From Acidobacteriaceae bacterium (GTDB lineage Bacteria > Acidobacteriota > Terriglobia > Terriglobales > Acidobacteriaceae), in the NCBI GenBank assembly GCA_003135475.1, contig PLBW01000150.1:2335-36913 (forward strand): a stretch of DNA of 34,579 nt, written 5' to 3'. A model generated the notes under the pieces. The model saw only the letters and a list, made by a program, of their open reading frames with translations. It did no database searches and was not told the DNA's origin. Made by a program: the position numbers and the translations under genes. The first letter of the stretch is position 1; every line of letters begins with the position of its first letter. This document shows, piece by piece, positions 8,767 through 17,084 of this stretch.

Positions 8767-9792
8767 TCAGAACGTTGTCAGCGCTGTCCCGGGCTCACGC
8801 CACGTATACGACCCGAGCGTCTTGAGGTAATTCCCGCGGAGGAATGCCGCCGGGCTCTCGATGTTTACCAGGCTCATGCTGCCCCGCATCTGCTTCACCG
8901 AGACATACTCGTGTTCCTCCATCCAGCTCTCCATGCCAGCCAGCACCACGCCGATGTGCTCGATGCCGTACTTCAGCAGCGCCGATGTCATCATGGCCAC
9001 GTGCGCACCCGCCATCATGGACTTCAGCACATCGCTGGCGTCGTGTACGCCGCCGGTGATGGCGATGTAGGTCTCGACCTGGTGATACAGAATGGCGGCC
9101 CAGTGGAGACGGAGACGCAGCTCATGCGGGCTGCTCAGGACCAGGTTTGGTACTACCTCCATCTCCTCCAGGTCGAAGTCGGGCTGATAGAAGCGATTGA
9201 AGATCACCACGCCGTCGGCGCCGGCTTCCGATAAGCGCTTGGCAAAGTTGGCGCACGAGGTGAAGTACGGCCCCAACTTCACCGAGATGGGGATGTGCAC
9301 CTGTTTACGAATGGCGCGCACCAGGTCGCAATAGCGGTCTTCCAGCGCCGCCGCATTGACCGATGGATCGCTGGGAATGTCGAAGATGTTCAACTCCAGG
9401 GCGTCGGCGCCCGCCTGCTCCATGTACTCGGAGTAGCGCACCCATCCCCCCGGTGAGCTGCCATTCAGGCTGGCGATGACCGGAATGCTCACTGCGGCTT
9501 TGCCTTTGCGCAGCAACTCCAGATAGCGATCGGGGCCGACATGATACTTCTGCATGTCAGGCAGATAGGAGATGGCCTCGGCGTAGCTGTTGGCGCCGTA
9601 CTCCAGCGCGCTGTCGATGTTCTCGCTCTCCGCCTCGATCTGTTCCTCGAACAACGAGTACATCACGATGGCCGAGGCCCCGGCGTCTTCCATACGGGGG
9701 AAGTTCTCCAGCTTCTCCGTCAGCGGCGAGGCCGATACTACGACCGGATTCTTCAGCTTCAATCCCAGATAATTTGTTGAAAGGTCGATCAC
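8767..9792 (-). CDS. Dihydroorotate dehydrogenase-like flavoprotein (PyrD/PreA family)
   Basis: A 341-residue FMN-binding TIM-barrel protein. Start GTG 9792, with GAGGAG about 9 nt upstream. Visible motifs are the N-terminal 'LKNPVVVSASPLTEK', 'ALELNIFDIPSD', 'PISVKLGPYFTS' (barrel Lys), 'GADGVVIFNRFYQPDFD' and the phosphate-binding-type 'ITGGVHDASDVLKSMMAGA'. It belongs to the DHOD-like group often found beside nifJ rather than among pyrimidine genes. It follows nifJ on the same strand by 18 bases, so the two are almost certainly co-transcribed. Inference: an electron-transfer or NAD(P)H/ferredoxin-linked role in pyruvate oxidation is more likely than de novo pyrimidine synthesis. The true substrate is unknown. 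Confidence 0.87.
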   Translation of the reverse strand: MIDLSTNYLGLKLKNPVVVSASPLTEKLENFPRMEDAGASAIVMYSLFEEQIEAESENIDSALEYGANSYAEAISYLPDMQKYHVGPDRYLELLRKGKAAVSIPVIASLNGSSPGGWVRYSEYMEQAGADALELNIFDIPSDPSVNAAALEDRYCDLVRAIRKQVHIPISVKLGPYFTSCANFAKRLSEAGADGVVIFNRFYQPDFDLEEMEVVPNLVLSSPHELRLRLHWAAILYHQVETYIAITGGVHDASDVLKSMMAGAHVAMMTSALLKYGIEHIGVVLAGMESWMEEHEYVSVKQMRGSMSLVNIESPAAFLRGNYLKTLGSYTWREPGTALTTF

Positions 9793-9810
9793 AGTCTCAT
9801 CTCCTCGTGC

Positions 9811-12800
9811 TTACGGTTTCTCAAAGTTCATCGCGGCCATGTGCTGGTACAGCTTCCAGCGCTCGTTGACGTTTTCCTGCGCCTGCTTCAGCAGCTTCTT
9901 GGCCTCTTCCGGATCGCTGTTGACCAGCATGGTGTAGCGCGTCTCGTTGTAGATGTATTTCTCCAGCGGGATGCTGGGGGCGCGCGAATCCAGCACAAAC
10001 GGATTCTTGCCTTCCTTGGCGAGCCCGGGGTTATAGCGGAACAGCGGCCAGTGTCCGGAGTTCACCGCCGCCTTCTGCTGCTCGATGCCGTACACCATGT
10101 CGTAGCCGTGCGCGATGCAGTGGCAATAGGCGATGATGATGGACGGCCCATCGTGCGCCTCCGCTTCCATGAATGCCTTCATCGTCTGCGTGTCGTTTCC
10201 ACCCATGGCGACATGGGCTACGTAGGCCCGGCCATAATTCATCGCCATCATGGCGATGTCTTTCTTGGGAGTGCGCTTGCCGCCGGCGGCAAACTTGGCC
10301 ACCGCGCCCAGCGGCGTGGCCTTCGACATCTGCCCGCCGGTATTGGAGTACACCTCGGTGTCGAGCAGCAGGATGTTGACGTTTGCGGTCGAGGCCAGCA
10401 CATGGTCGAGGCCGCCGTAACCGATGTCGTAGCCCCATCCATCGCCGCCGACGATCCACACGCTCTTCTTGACCAGCTCGTCGGCAACTGCCAGCAGGTC
10501 GCGCGCCGCCGGACTGGTGTCCTTCGCCAGCTTCTCTTTCAACGCCTTCACCCGTTCGCGCTGCGCGAAGATGCCTTCCTCGGTGGACTGATCGGCGGAA
10601 AGAATCTCAACCGCCAGTTGTTCGCCGATGCTCGATGCCAGGCACTCGACCAGCTCCTTGCCATACTGGTTCTGCTTGTCGATGGCCAGACGCATGCCCA
10701 TGCCAAATTCAGCATTGTCCTCAAACAGCGAGTTCGACCAGGCCGGGCCGCGACCCTCGGAGTTCACGCTGTAGGGCGTTGTCGGCAGGTTGCCACCGTA
10801 GATGGACGAGCAGCCGGTCGCGTTGGCGATCATCGCGCGGTCGCCGAACAGCCGGGTCATCAGCGAAATGTAGGGCGTTTCGCCGCAACCGGCGCAGGCG
10901 CCCGAGAACTCAAACAGCGGCTGCAACAGTTGCTGGTCTTTCACCTGACCGTGCGAGAGCTTCTCGCGCGAGAACTCGGGAATCTGCTGGAAGTACTCCC
11001 AGTACTGGTTATATTTCTCGCGCAGCGGCGGCTGCGCTTCCATGTTGATGGCCTTGTGCTTGGCTTCGCTCTTGCTCTTGGCCGGGCAGACCGCGACGCA
11101 AAGCCCGCAGCCGGTGCAATCCTCCGGTGCGACTTGCAAGGTGTATTTCAGTTCGGAGAACTCGCGCCACTTGGGAACTGCTGTCTGGAAGCCCTCGGGC
11201 GCGTGGTTGATGCTGCTGGCGTCGTAGATCTTGGCGCGAATGACCGAGTGCGGGCAAACCATGACGCACTTGCCGCACTGGATACAAAGCTCTTCATCCC
11301 AAACCGGAATTTCCAGCGCGATGTTACGCTTCTCCCACTGCGTGGTACCTGTGGGGAACGTGCCGTCGATGGGCATCGCACTGACCGGAACCTCATCGCC
11401 ATCCCCGGTGATCATCAGCGCCTCGACGTTGCGCACAAAGTCGGGAGCGTTCGCCGGAACCGACGGACGCATATCGAACTTCGAGCTGATCGAGTCCGGG
11501 ACCTTGACTTGATATAGGTGCTCCAGCGATGAGTCAACCGCGGCAAAGTTCTTGCGCACGACGGATTCGCCACGCTTGCCGTAGGTCTTCTCGATGGAGT
11601 GCTTGATGGCGGCAATGGCTTCGTCGCGCGGCAGCACGCCGCTGATGGCGAAGAAGCAGGTCTGCATGACGGTGTTGATGCGGCCGCCCATGCCGGCGGC
11701 GCGCGCCACTTCCACCGCGTCGATCACGTAGAAGCGCAGCTTCTTGCGGATGATCGCCTGCTGCGCCGAGCGCGGCAGGTTGTCCCACACCTCGTCGGGA
11801 CCGAACGGGCTGTTGAGCAGGAAGACCGCGCCGGGATCGGCCGCCTTGAGCACATCCAGGCGCTCCATGAAGCTGAACTGGTGGCAGCCCACGAAATTGG
11901 CGCGCGAGATCAGGTAGGTGGAGTGGATCGGTTGCTTGCTGAAACGCAGGTGCGAAATGGTGACCGCGCCCGACTTCTTGGAGTCGTAAACGAAGTAGCC
12001 CTGCACGTTCAGGTCGGTCTCTTCGCCAATGATCTTGATGCTGTTCTTGTTCGCGCCCACGGTGCCGTCGGCCCCCAGCCCGTAGAACATGGCGCGGACC
12101 GTCTCCGGCGCTTCGCTAGAGAACGCCGGATCGTAGGTCAAGCTGGTGTGGGTGACATCGTCGTTGATGCCGATGGTGAAGTGGTTCTGCGGATTGGGCT
12201 TCTTCAGCTCGTCGAAAATCCGCGCCACCATCGCCGGCGTGAACTCTTTCGACGACAACCCATAGCGGCCGCCGATCACCTTGGGGAACGTAGCCATCGG
12301 GGCCTTGCCCGCGGTGAAACCCTCGGTCAGCGCAGTGATGATGTCTTGATACAGCGGCTCACCAATGCTGCCTGGTTCCTTGGTGCGGTCCAGTACGGCG
12401 ATGCTCTTCACCGTCGGAGGCAACGCTTGCAGGAAGTGCTCGACGGAGAAGGGCCGCATCAGGCGCACTTTCAGCACGCCAACTTTGCGGCCTTGCGCGG
12501 TCAGATAGTCCACCGTCTCCTGCACCGCTTCGGCGCCCGAGCCCATGACGATGATGACCTGCTCGGCGTCCGCTGCGCCTTCGTACTGGAATAGCCGGTA
12601 TTCTCGGCCGACGATCCGGGCGAATTTGTCCATCGTGTTCTGCACGATGGTGGGACAGGCCAGATAGTAAGGATTCACCGATTCGCGGCCCTGGAAATAA
12701 ACGTCAGGGTTCTGCGCCGAGCCGCGCAACACCGGATGATCGGGCGAGAGCGCGCGCTGGCGGTGAGCGCGCACCAGATCGTCGTCAATCATGGCGCGCA

Positions 12801-13491
12801 TATCGTCCAGGCTCAATTGTTCGATCTTGGAAACTTCATGCGAGGTGCGAAAGCCGTCGAAGAAATGCAGGAAGGGAATGCGCGACTCCAGGGTCGCGGC
12901 GTGCGCGATCAGCGCCAGGTCCATCGCCTCCTGCACCGAGTTCGACGACAGCAGGGCGAATCCGGTTTGGCGAGTGGCCATGGCATCCGAGTGATCGCCG
13001 AAGATGGACAGCGCCTGCGCGGCGATGGACCTTGCCGCCACGTGAATCACCGTCGCGGTCAGTTCGCCTGCGATCTTGTACATGTTGGGGATCATCAGCA
13101 GCAGGCCCTGCGACGAGGTGAATGTAGTGCCGAGCGCGCCCGCCTGCAATGCGCCGTGCAACGCGCCGGCGGCGCCACCTTCGCTCTGCATCTCGATAAC
13201 GTTGGGGATGGTTCCCCAGATGTTCTTTTCGCCAATCGAGGACCACGCGTCCGACGACTCGCCCATGGGCGACGACGGCGTAATGGGATAAATGGCGGCG
13301 ATTTCGCTGACGTGGTAGGCCACGTAGGCGACGGCCTCGTTGCCGTCAAGGGTCACTTTGCTTCTCGACCCTTTCCCCTTAACAAGCTCCTTGTCCTCGG
13401 GCGAAGGTTCCGCGGTATTGGTTCCACCGCGTGCCTGGGCAGTGTTGGCGTCATTGATGGTCGCGGCAGCAGAGTATTCAGTTGTTTTCAC
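9811..13491 (-). CDS. nifJ: Pyruvate:ferredoxin (flavodoxin) oxidoreductase
   Basis: A 1226-residue single-chain PFOR, full length for the family. It oxidises pyruvate with CoA to acetyl-CoA and CO2 and reduces ferredoxin or flavodoxin, in the cytoplasm. Domain order: pyrimidine-binding domain I ('YPITPSSPMGE', about residue 70), gamma/EKR domains, a 2x[4Fe-4S] ferredoxin domain (C736-IQCGKCVMVCP; C792-TGCGLCVAVCP), proximal-cluster cysteines ('ACAGCGE', about 865) and the TPP/Mg domain ('GDGWGYDIGYGG', about 1013). Start GTG 13491 has GGGGGA upstream. About 45 residues precede the usual N-terminus, so GTG 13356 (V46) is an alternative start. It leads a two-gene unit with the DHOD-like gene and is divergent from a tetraheme cytochrome. 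PFOR is oxygen-sensitive, which points to anaerobic or micro-oxic pyruvate metabolism. Confidence 0.97.
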   Translation of the reverse strand: MKTTEYSAAATINDANTAQARGGTNTAEPSPEDKELVKGKGSRSKVTLDGNEAVAYVAYHVSEIAAIYPITPSSPMGESSDAWSSIGEKNIWGTIPNVIEMQSEGGAAGALHGALQAGALGTTFTSSQGLLLMIPNMYKIAGELTATVIHVAARSIAAQALSIFGDHSDAMATRQTGFALLSSNSVQEAMDLALIAHAATLESRIPFLHFFDGFRTSHEVSKIEQLSLDDMRAMIDDDLVRAHRQRALSPDHPVLRGSAQNPDVYFQGRESVNPYYLACPTIVQNTMDKFARIVGREYRLFQYEGAADAEQVIIVMGSGAEAVQETVDYLTAQGRKVGVLKVRLMRPFSVEHFLQALPPTVKSIAVLDRTKEPGSIGEPLYQDIITALTEGFTAGKAPMATFPKVIGGRYGLSSKEFTPAMVARIFDELKKPNPQNHFTIGINDDVTHTSLTYDPAFSSEAPETVRAMFYGLGADGTVGANKNSIKIIGEETDLNVQGYFVYDSKKSGAVTISHLRFSKQPIHSTYLISRANFVGCHQFSFMERLDVLKAADPGAVFLLNSPFGPDEVWDNLPRSAQQAIIRKKLRFYVIDAVEVARAAGMGGRINTVMQTCFFAISGVLPRDEAIAAIKHSIEKTYGKRGESVVRKNFAAVDSSLEHLYQVKVPDSISSKFDMRPSVPANAPDFVRNVEALMITGDGDEVPVSAMPIDGTFPTGTTQWEKRNIALEIPVWDEELCIQCGKCVMVCPHSVIRAKIYDASSINHAPEGFQTAVPKWREFSELKYTLQVAPEDCTGCGLCVAVCPAKSKSEAKHKAINMEAQPPLREKYNQYWEYFQQIPEFSREKLSHGQVKDQQLLQPLFEFSGACAGCGETPYISLMTRLFGDRAMIANATGCSSIYGGNLPTTPYSVNSEGRGPAWSNSLFEDNAEFGMGMRLAIDKQNQYGKELVECLASSIGEQLAVEILSADQSTEEGIFAQRERVKALKEKLAKDTSPAARDLLAVADELVKKSVWIVGGDGWGYDIGYGGLDHVLASTANVNILLLDTEVYSNTGGQMSKATPLGAVAKFAAGGKRTPKKDIAMMAMNYGRAYVAHVAMGGNDTQTMKAFMEAEAHDGPSIIIAYCHCIAHGYDMVYGIEQQKAAVNSGHWPLFRYNPGLAKEGKNPFVLDSRAPSIPLEKYIYNETRYTMLVNSDPEEAKKLLKQAQENVNERWKLYQHMAAMNFEKP

Positions 13492-13607
13492 GTCGATTTT
13501 ATCCCCCAGACCGGCTCATGCGCGCGGTCTGTCTGTGCTCAAGAATCCGCTACTGTTCAAGATAGCGGGCGGGGTGAAAGGGGGCAGTGATGGGGCACTA
13601 ACCAGTC

Positions 13608-13623
13608 TGTGACCGCCGTCACA
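13608..13623. promoter_or_regulatory. CRP/FNR-family operator-like palindrome
   Basis: TGTGACCGCCGTCACA matches the CRP-type pattern TGTGA-N6-TCACA exactly and is fully symmetric in its arms. It lies between nifJ (start 13491, minus) and the cytochrome (start 13786, plus). If the minus-strand hexamer TATCTT (13564-13559) is the nifJ -10, the site would be centred near -63. The regulator is inferred from the motif only. Confidence 0.55.
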
Positions 13624-13683
13624 TACAGGTGTTTGCCGCTGTGGAGTGAAAACAGCGTGATTTCCACCGTAGTCACACTCCCA

Positions 13684-13726
13684 TGACGCTGCCGTCACAG
13701 CAGCGGGGACGGTGTCGGCCTAGAAT
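13684..13726 (+). promoter_or_regulatory. Candidate promoter and palindromic activator site for the cytochrome gene
   Basis: A -10-like TAGAAT (13721-13726) would place transcription initiation near 13733. The perfect palindrome TGACGCTGCCGTCA (13684-13697) is then centred about -42, the usual place for a class II CRP/FNR-type activator. No convincing -35 is seen, which would fit an activator-dependent promoter. The half-site spacing differs from the palindrome at 13608-13623, so the same protein need not bind both. Confidence 0.4.
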
Positions 13727-13785
13727 GCAGAGTGCTGAAGTGTGCCGCGATCCCTTGCCAGCGGCGCTGCCATTTTGGAGGCATC

Positions 13786-14187
13786 GTGAAAGCTCCCAAC
13801 CTGTTAATCCTACTTGGATCTCCAATCCTTCTCATGCTATGTGGCAGCGCGCTCGCCCAGACCGCTCCGACGAGCCCCATCCTTCTGAAGGGCGCTCCCA
13901 TGGGTGCAGTGAAGTTCGATCACACGCCACACGTGAAAGTAGCCGGCAAATGCGAAATTTGCCATCACGTATCCAAGCCGGAGAAGCCGCTGAAGGCCCC
14001 GCAACAGGCTTGTACCGATTGCCACACCAACCCCGCCACTCCGCCGGTTACCACCAAGTTGCAGGCGGCCTTCCACAACCCCACCGCAACCGCCGGACTC
14101 TGCATTGGTTGCCATAAGACACAAAACAGTCAGGGCAGGGCCGCGCCGGTGAAATGTGCGGATTGCCACAAAAAGATCAACGCCTAA
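13786..14187 (+). CDS. Periplasmic tetraheme c-type cytochrome (class III/c7-like)
   Basis: A 133-residue exported cytochrome. Start GTG 13786, chosen because GGAGG lies about 6 nt upstream and the signal peptide then begins correctly; the frame is open from 13732. Residues 1-24 form a Sec signal (Lys2, hydrophobic core, SALA cleavage before Q25). The mature part has four CxxCH haem sites: C56-EI-C59-H60, C76-TD-C79-H80, C106-IG-C109-H110 and C124-AD-C127-H128. Additional His residues (H46, H49, H61, H97) could be distal ligands. Small class III/c7 cytochromes shuttle low-potential electrons in the periplasm. Its position divergent from nifJ with CRP/FNR-like sites between them suggests shared redox control, which is inference. 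Confidence 0.9.
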   Translation: MKAPNLLILLGSPILLMLCGSALAQTAPTSPILLKGAPMGAVKFDHTPHVKVAGKCEICHHVSKPEKPLKAPQQACTDCHTNPATPPVTTKLQAAFHNPTATAGLCIGCHKTQNSQGRAAPVKCADCHKKINA

Positions 14188-14240
14188 GGCGGTTCCAAAG
14201 TTGGTGTATAGGGTGGAGCGAGGATCTTGCGCTTTGAAGG

Positions 14241-14260
14241 GGCACGGCTTCAGCCGTGCC
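14241..14260. repeat. GGCACG-type REP hairpin
   Basis: The perfect palindrome GGCACGGCTTCAGCCGTGCC has 8-bp arms and a TTCA centre, 54 bases after the cytochrome stop. The same core occurs inverted at the right end of the BIME at 21451-21590. It may also end cytochrome transcription, but no T-run follows. Confidence 0.75.
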
Positions 14261-14283
14261 GCAAACCGCTGTCATCATGCTGG

Positions 14284-14350
14284 CTTTAGCCACTGAGGAA
14301 CTTTGATGTTGAGACCCGCCGCGGCGGGCCAGTTCCCTCAGGGGCTGAAG
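14284..14350. repeat. Inverted-repeat element with nested palindrome
   Basis: CTTTAGCCACTGAGGAACT (14284-14302) pairs imperfectly with AGTTCCCTCAGGGGCTGAAG (14331-14350). Between them sits the perfect 14-bp palindrome CCCGCCGCGGCGGG (14315-14328). The structure suggests a composite REP/BIME. It abuts the three-hairpin repeat to its right. Confidence 0.6.
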
Positions 14351-14351
14351 A

Positions 14352-14490
14352 GACTGTATCGCACCCATATTGGTTTGCAACAGTGGAAGGAATCACACAA
14401 AAGGCAGCCCCGAAGGGGCGGAAGAGCTTAGCCCAGCGCTTCAGCGCTGGGTAACGTGGGAAATGAGATAGAGTCCCGTAGGGACGGCAG
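14352..14490 (-). repeat. Three-hairpin intergenic repeat, copy 2 (inverted)
   Basis: Read on the minus strand it has GTCCCTACGGGAC, then CCCAGCGCTGAAGCGCTGGG (plus-strand 14432-14451), then GCCCCTTCGGGGC, then 'ttttgtgtgattccttccac' and a degenerate tail, in the same order as the copies at 26859 and 31026. The remaining spacer (14491-14603) holds nothing recognisable. Confidence 0.82.
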
Positions 14491-14603
14491 CAGTTCCGAC
14501 ACAGTCTCTTCAGTCAAGCGTTGCGCAGGCCACACTGTGGGCGGAACATTTCTCGTTCACGGCGAACGCGAACGCTGCGCTAAAGCGCCGCTTTACCCTC
14601 ACT

Positions 14604-14861
14604 CTACTTCGCGCGCTTCTTCTTCGCAGGCGCGGGAGCCGAGCCACCCAACTGGCCGGTAACGCTGGCAAGCACCTTCTGGAACGCTTCTTCCTTGGTC
14701 AGTTCTTTCTTGCCGGTCTTGTTATGCCGGTACTTGTGTTCGTAGCTGCAGGTTCGGCAGCGCACTTTCTGCGCTTCGTCCGCGGCCATCGAGACTATGG
14801 CGTGGTCGGTGGTGCGCTTGCAACGCGAGCAGTAATCGTCAACGTAATCGCCTAGACGCAT
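14604..14861 (-). CDS. Small zinc-ribbon protein of unknown function
   Basis: 85 residues, start ATG 14861, with GAGG/GAGAG sequence in the 16 bases upstream. The N-terminal half has two CxxC knuckles, C11-SR-C14 and C35-RT-C38, spaced as in a zinc ribbon, followed by the basic stretch 'YEHKYRHNKTGKK'. The C-terminal tail is Lys/Ala/Pro-rich (ending 'PAKKKRAK'). There is no signal peptide or membrane segment. A conserved zinc-ribbon core with a basic tail suggests nucleic-acid or ribosome association, but nothing in the context confirms this. It is flanked by repeat-rich spacers on both sides and is monocistronic. Confidence 0.75.
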   Translation of the reverse strand: MRLGDYVDDYCSRCKRTTDHAIVSMAADEAQKVRCRTCSYEHKYRHNKTGKKELTKEEAFQKVLASVTGQLGGSAPAPAKKKRAK

Positions 14862-15071
14862 GGTTCTCTCTCACCTCGATTTTATTCCCCTTTGGGCGGT
14901 AACCCTTCCGGATTTTGCACGGAGTTTACCGCAGCTTCTAAAGGTGTGCTCCAACCATCACAGGATACGGCAACTGTGGAATGCTTTTGTCCAGGCATTT
15001 GTGCTGACTCTTTACCACTGAAGTTGTACATAGCGTACTGCGTACGGGGGATTTGCACTGCTCATTTCCAA

Positions 15072-15087
15072 TGTAACAATTGCTACA
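15072..15087. promoter_or_regulatory. Candidate operator palindrome
   Basis: TGTAACAATTGCTACA is symmetric apart from one base pair (TGTA-rCAATTGy-TACA). It lies in an AT-richer stretch midway between the zinc-ribbon gene (minus) and comM (plus), where divergent promoters would be expected. The regulator is unknown. Confidence 0.3.
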
Positions 15088-15181
15088 TTAGACTGACCCG
15101 CTGGAGAGAGCAGCGGACAGGGAAGGCGAGCGCATAGCGAAGTTGTCACGTTTCTTCGTTGCTCCATTTCCTCCATAGGTT

Positions 15182-15258
15182 GGCGGAATTCTGGGCCGTT
15201 TCGGTTTTCGGATGTGCAACTGGGCGCTGCGCTTCCGGACAGAATTCCGCCCCTTTTA
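15182..15258 (+). ncRNA. Candidate small structured RNA or terminator
   Basis: GGCGGAATTCTG (15182-15193) is perfectly complementary to CAGAATTCCGCC (15240-15251), giving a 12-bp closing stem around 46 bases that can form further short helices (for example CGGA with TCCG). CC and a short T-run (CCTTTTATT) follow directly, as in an intrinsic terminator. The enclosed loop is long for a simple terminator, so a stable small RNA is possible. It matches no RNA family I can recognise. Confidence 0.35.
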
Positions 15259-15362
15259 TTGTCCTCCCGAAGCTCCTATCACGTCCCTACGTGAGTCCGG
15301 TCACACCGCGCGGCGTCAAAATGTGTTAAATGTAGCGACGTGGTAGGCGTGCGTTCCCACGC

Positions 15363-16910
15363 ATGCTCTATAAGACACTTAGCGCCGCCGTGTACGGCAT
15401 CGACGCCAGCCTCATCGAGGTTGAGGTCGATGTCGCGGCGATCAAGGCCGAGCACGACACGTTCATGACCGTCGGGCTGCCTGACACCACGGTGCGCGAA
15501 AGCCGCGAGCGCATCCGGGCGGCGCTGAAGAACAGCGGCTACGATATTCCATCCACCACCACCACCATCAATCTGGCTCCTGCCGACATTCGCAAAGAAG
15601 GATCGGGATTCGATCTTCCCATGGCCTTGGGCATCCTCGGCGCTTATGGAGGCTTGAACAATAAGCCGCCGGACGACACGCTTTTTGTCGGCGAGTTGTC
15701 GCTCGACGGCGGAGTGCGAGGCATCCGGGGAGCCCTGCCCATTGCGGTAACCGCGCGGGCAAACAAAATCCGCCGGCTTATCGTTCCCGAGATCAATGCG
15801 CGCGAGGCCGCCCTGGTGGAAGGCGTTGATGTTTATCCGGTGCACTCGTTGATCGAAGTGGTCCAGCTTCTGAATACCGGCAACGGCATCCTTCCGATCA
15901 AGGTTGACACCCACGCCCTGCTGGAGACTTCACAGCAATTTGGAGTTGATTTCGGCGACGTGCGGGGACAGCAGACGGCCAAACGGGCCATCGAGATCGC
16001 CGCGGCAGGAGGCCACAACCTGCTGATGATTGGTCCGCCGGGTTCGGGCAAGACCATGCTTGCCAAACGCATGGCCACCATCCTTCCGCCCCTGACGTTT
16101 GACGAAGCCCTGGAGACAACCAAGATTCACAGCGTGGCCGGAGTTCTGGATTCGACCAGCGGATTGGTGGGGACGCGTCCCTTCCGGTCCCCACACCACA
16201 CCATCTCGGATGCAGGGCTGATTGGCGGTGGCATGATTCCGCGCCCCGGCGAGGTGTCGCTGGCCCACAACGGAGTGCTGTTCCTGGATGAGTTGCCGGA
16301 GTTCCCGCGTAACGTCCTCGAGGTGATGCGGCAGCCGCTGGAAGACGGGACCGTCACCATCGCGCGCGCCGCCATGTCGCTCAGCTTTCCGGCGCGTTTC
16401 ATGCTAGTCGCGGCCATGAATCCCTGTCCGTGCGGATATTTCAACGATCGCTCGCGCGAGTGCCACTGCACGCCGATGATTATCCAGCGCTATGTGTCGA
16501 AGATTTCCGGCCCGCTGCTGGACCGCATCGACATCCACATTGACGTGCCTTCGGTGAATTATCGCGAGCTGAGGGGCGGCGTTATGCCGGAGAGCTCGGC
16601 CGACATCCGCGCCCGCGTGATTCGCGCCCGCGATACGCAATTGGTGCGCTTCGGTAGCGAGGGCGAACGTATTTATGCCAATGCGCAGATGGGCTCGCGT
16701 GAGATCAGGAAATACTGCGAGTTGGGTACGGACTCCGAGCACCTGCTGGAACGGGCCATGGCGAAGCAGGGGCTCAGCGCGCGCGCCCATGACCGCATTC
16801 TCAAGGTCGCGCGCACGGTGGCAGACCTCAGCGCCGCCGAAACCATTGAACCGGGCCACATTGCGGAAGCAATCCAGTACCGGACGCTGGATCGCACGTT
16901 CTGGGCATAA
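15363..16910 (+). CDS. comM: YifB/ComM-family Mg-chelatase-like AAA+ ATPase
   Basis: 515 residues, the normal length for the family. An N-terminal Lon-protease-like fold domain (about 1-170, with '[21 protein letters not shown]' split by '[18 protein letters not shown]') precedes a ChlI-type AAA+ module with Walker A GPPGSGKT (224-231), Walker B LFLDE (306-310) and a cysteine-rich insertion 'NPCPCGY...ECHC'. The C-terminal Mg-chelatase domain ends with 'YRTLDR'. Family knowledge: ComM is a hexameric branch-migration helicase that helps integrate DNA during natural transformation. Start ATG 15363 has no clear Shine-Dalgarno. No other competence gene is adjacent; cca follows on the same strand after 174 bases. 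Confidence 0.94.
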   Translation: MLYKTLSAAVYGIDASLIEVEVDVAAIKAEHDTFMTVGLPDTTVRESRERIRAALKNSGYDIPSTTTTINLAPADIRKEGSGFDLPMALGILGAYGGLNNKPPDDTLFVGELSLDGGVRGIRGALPIAVTARANKIRRLIVPEINAREAALVEGVDVYPVHSLIEVVQLLNTGNGILPIKVDTHALLETSQQFGVDFGDVRGQQTAKRAIEIAAAGGHNLLMIGPPGSGKTMLAKRMATILPPLTFDEALETTKIHSVAGVLDSTSGLVGTRPFRSPHHTISDAGLIGGGMIPRPGEVSLAHNGVLFLDELPEFPRNVLEVMRQPLEDGTVTIARAAMSLSFPARFMLVAAMNPCPCGYFNDRSRECHCTPMIIQRYVSKISGPLLDRIDIHIDVPSVNYRELRGGVMPESSADIRARVIRARDTQLVRFGSEGERIYANAQMGSREIRKYCELGTDSEHLLERAMAKQGLSARAHDRILKVARTVADLSAAETIEPGHIAEAIQYRTLDRTFWA

Positions 16911-17084
16911 GGGTTTGGGCTGGGGCACTTCCAAACTTACCGCATCCGAACCTTGAATCCTTGACCACCCTTGTCCCGCTTACGTTGAACTAGACCGCCG
17001 CTATACCCTCGCCCGCAGGATAGATTAACTTGAGATCGCTGGCGGTCTGCCGCCCACCCGCTACAATCGTTCAGGAACTGATCG

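Larger units (their letters stand above)
14862..15362. other. Long non-coding spacer with regulatory-looking structure
   Basis: No supportable gene lies in these 501 bases upstream of comM. It contains the near-perfect palindrome TGTAACAATTGCTACA (15072-15087), a plausible operator, and a strong inverted repeat at 15182-15251. Composition is less GC-rich than the flanking genes, consistent with a promoter region. An 81-codon cysteine-containing frame (14892-15137) has no ribosome binding site or recognisable motif and is not called. Confidence 0.55.

Noticed and set aside
9841-13590. Long open frames on the plus strand opposite nifJ (558, 331 and 284 codons)
   Set aside because: They lie wholly antisense to a clearly conserved PFOR and have shadow-type composition (His/Arg/Gly/Asp/Val-rich), without motifs. 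High-GC codon bias keeps the opposite frames open.
14892-15137. 81-codon frame with several Cys residues
   Set aside because: No ribosome binding site, no regular CxxC spacing, and it overlaps an operator-like palindrome; judged non-coding.
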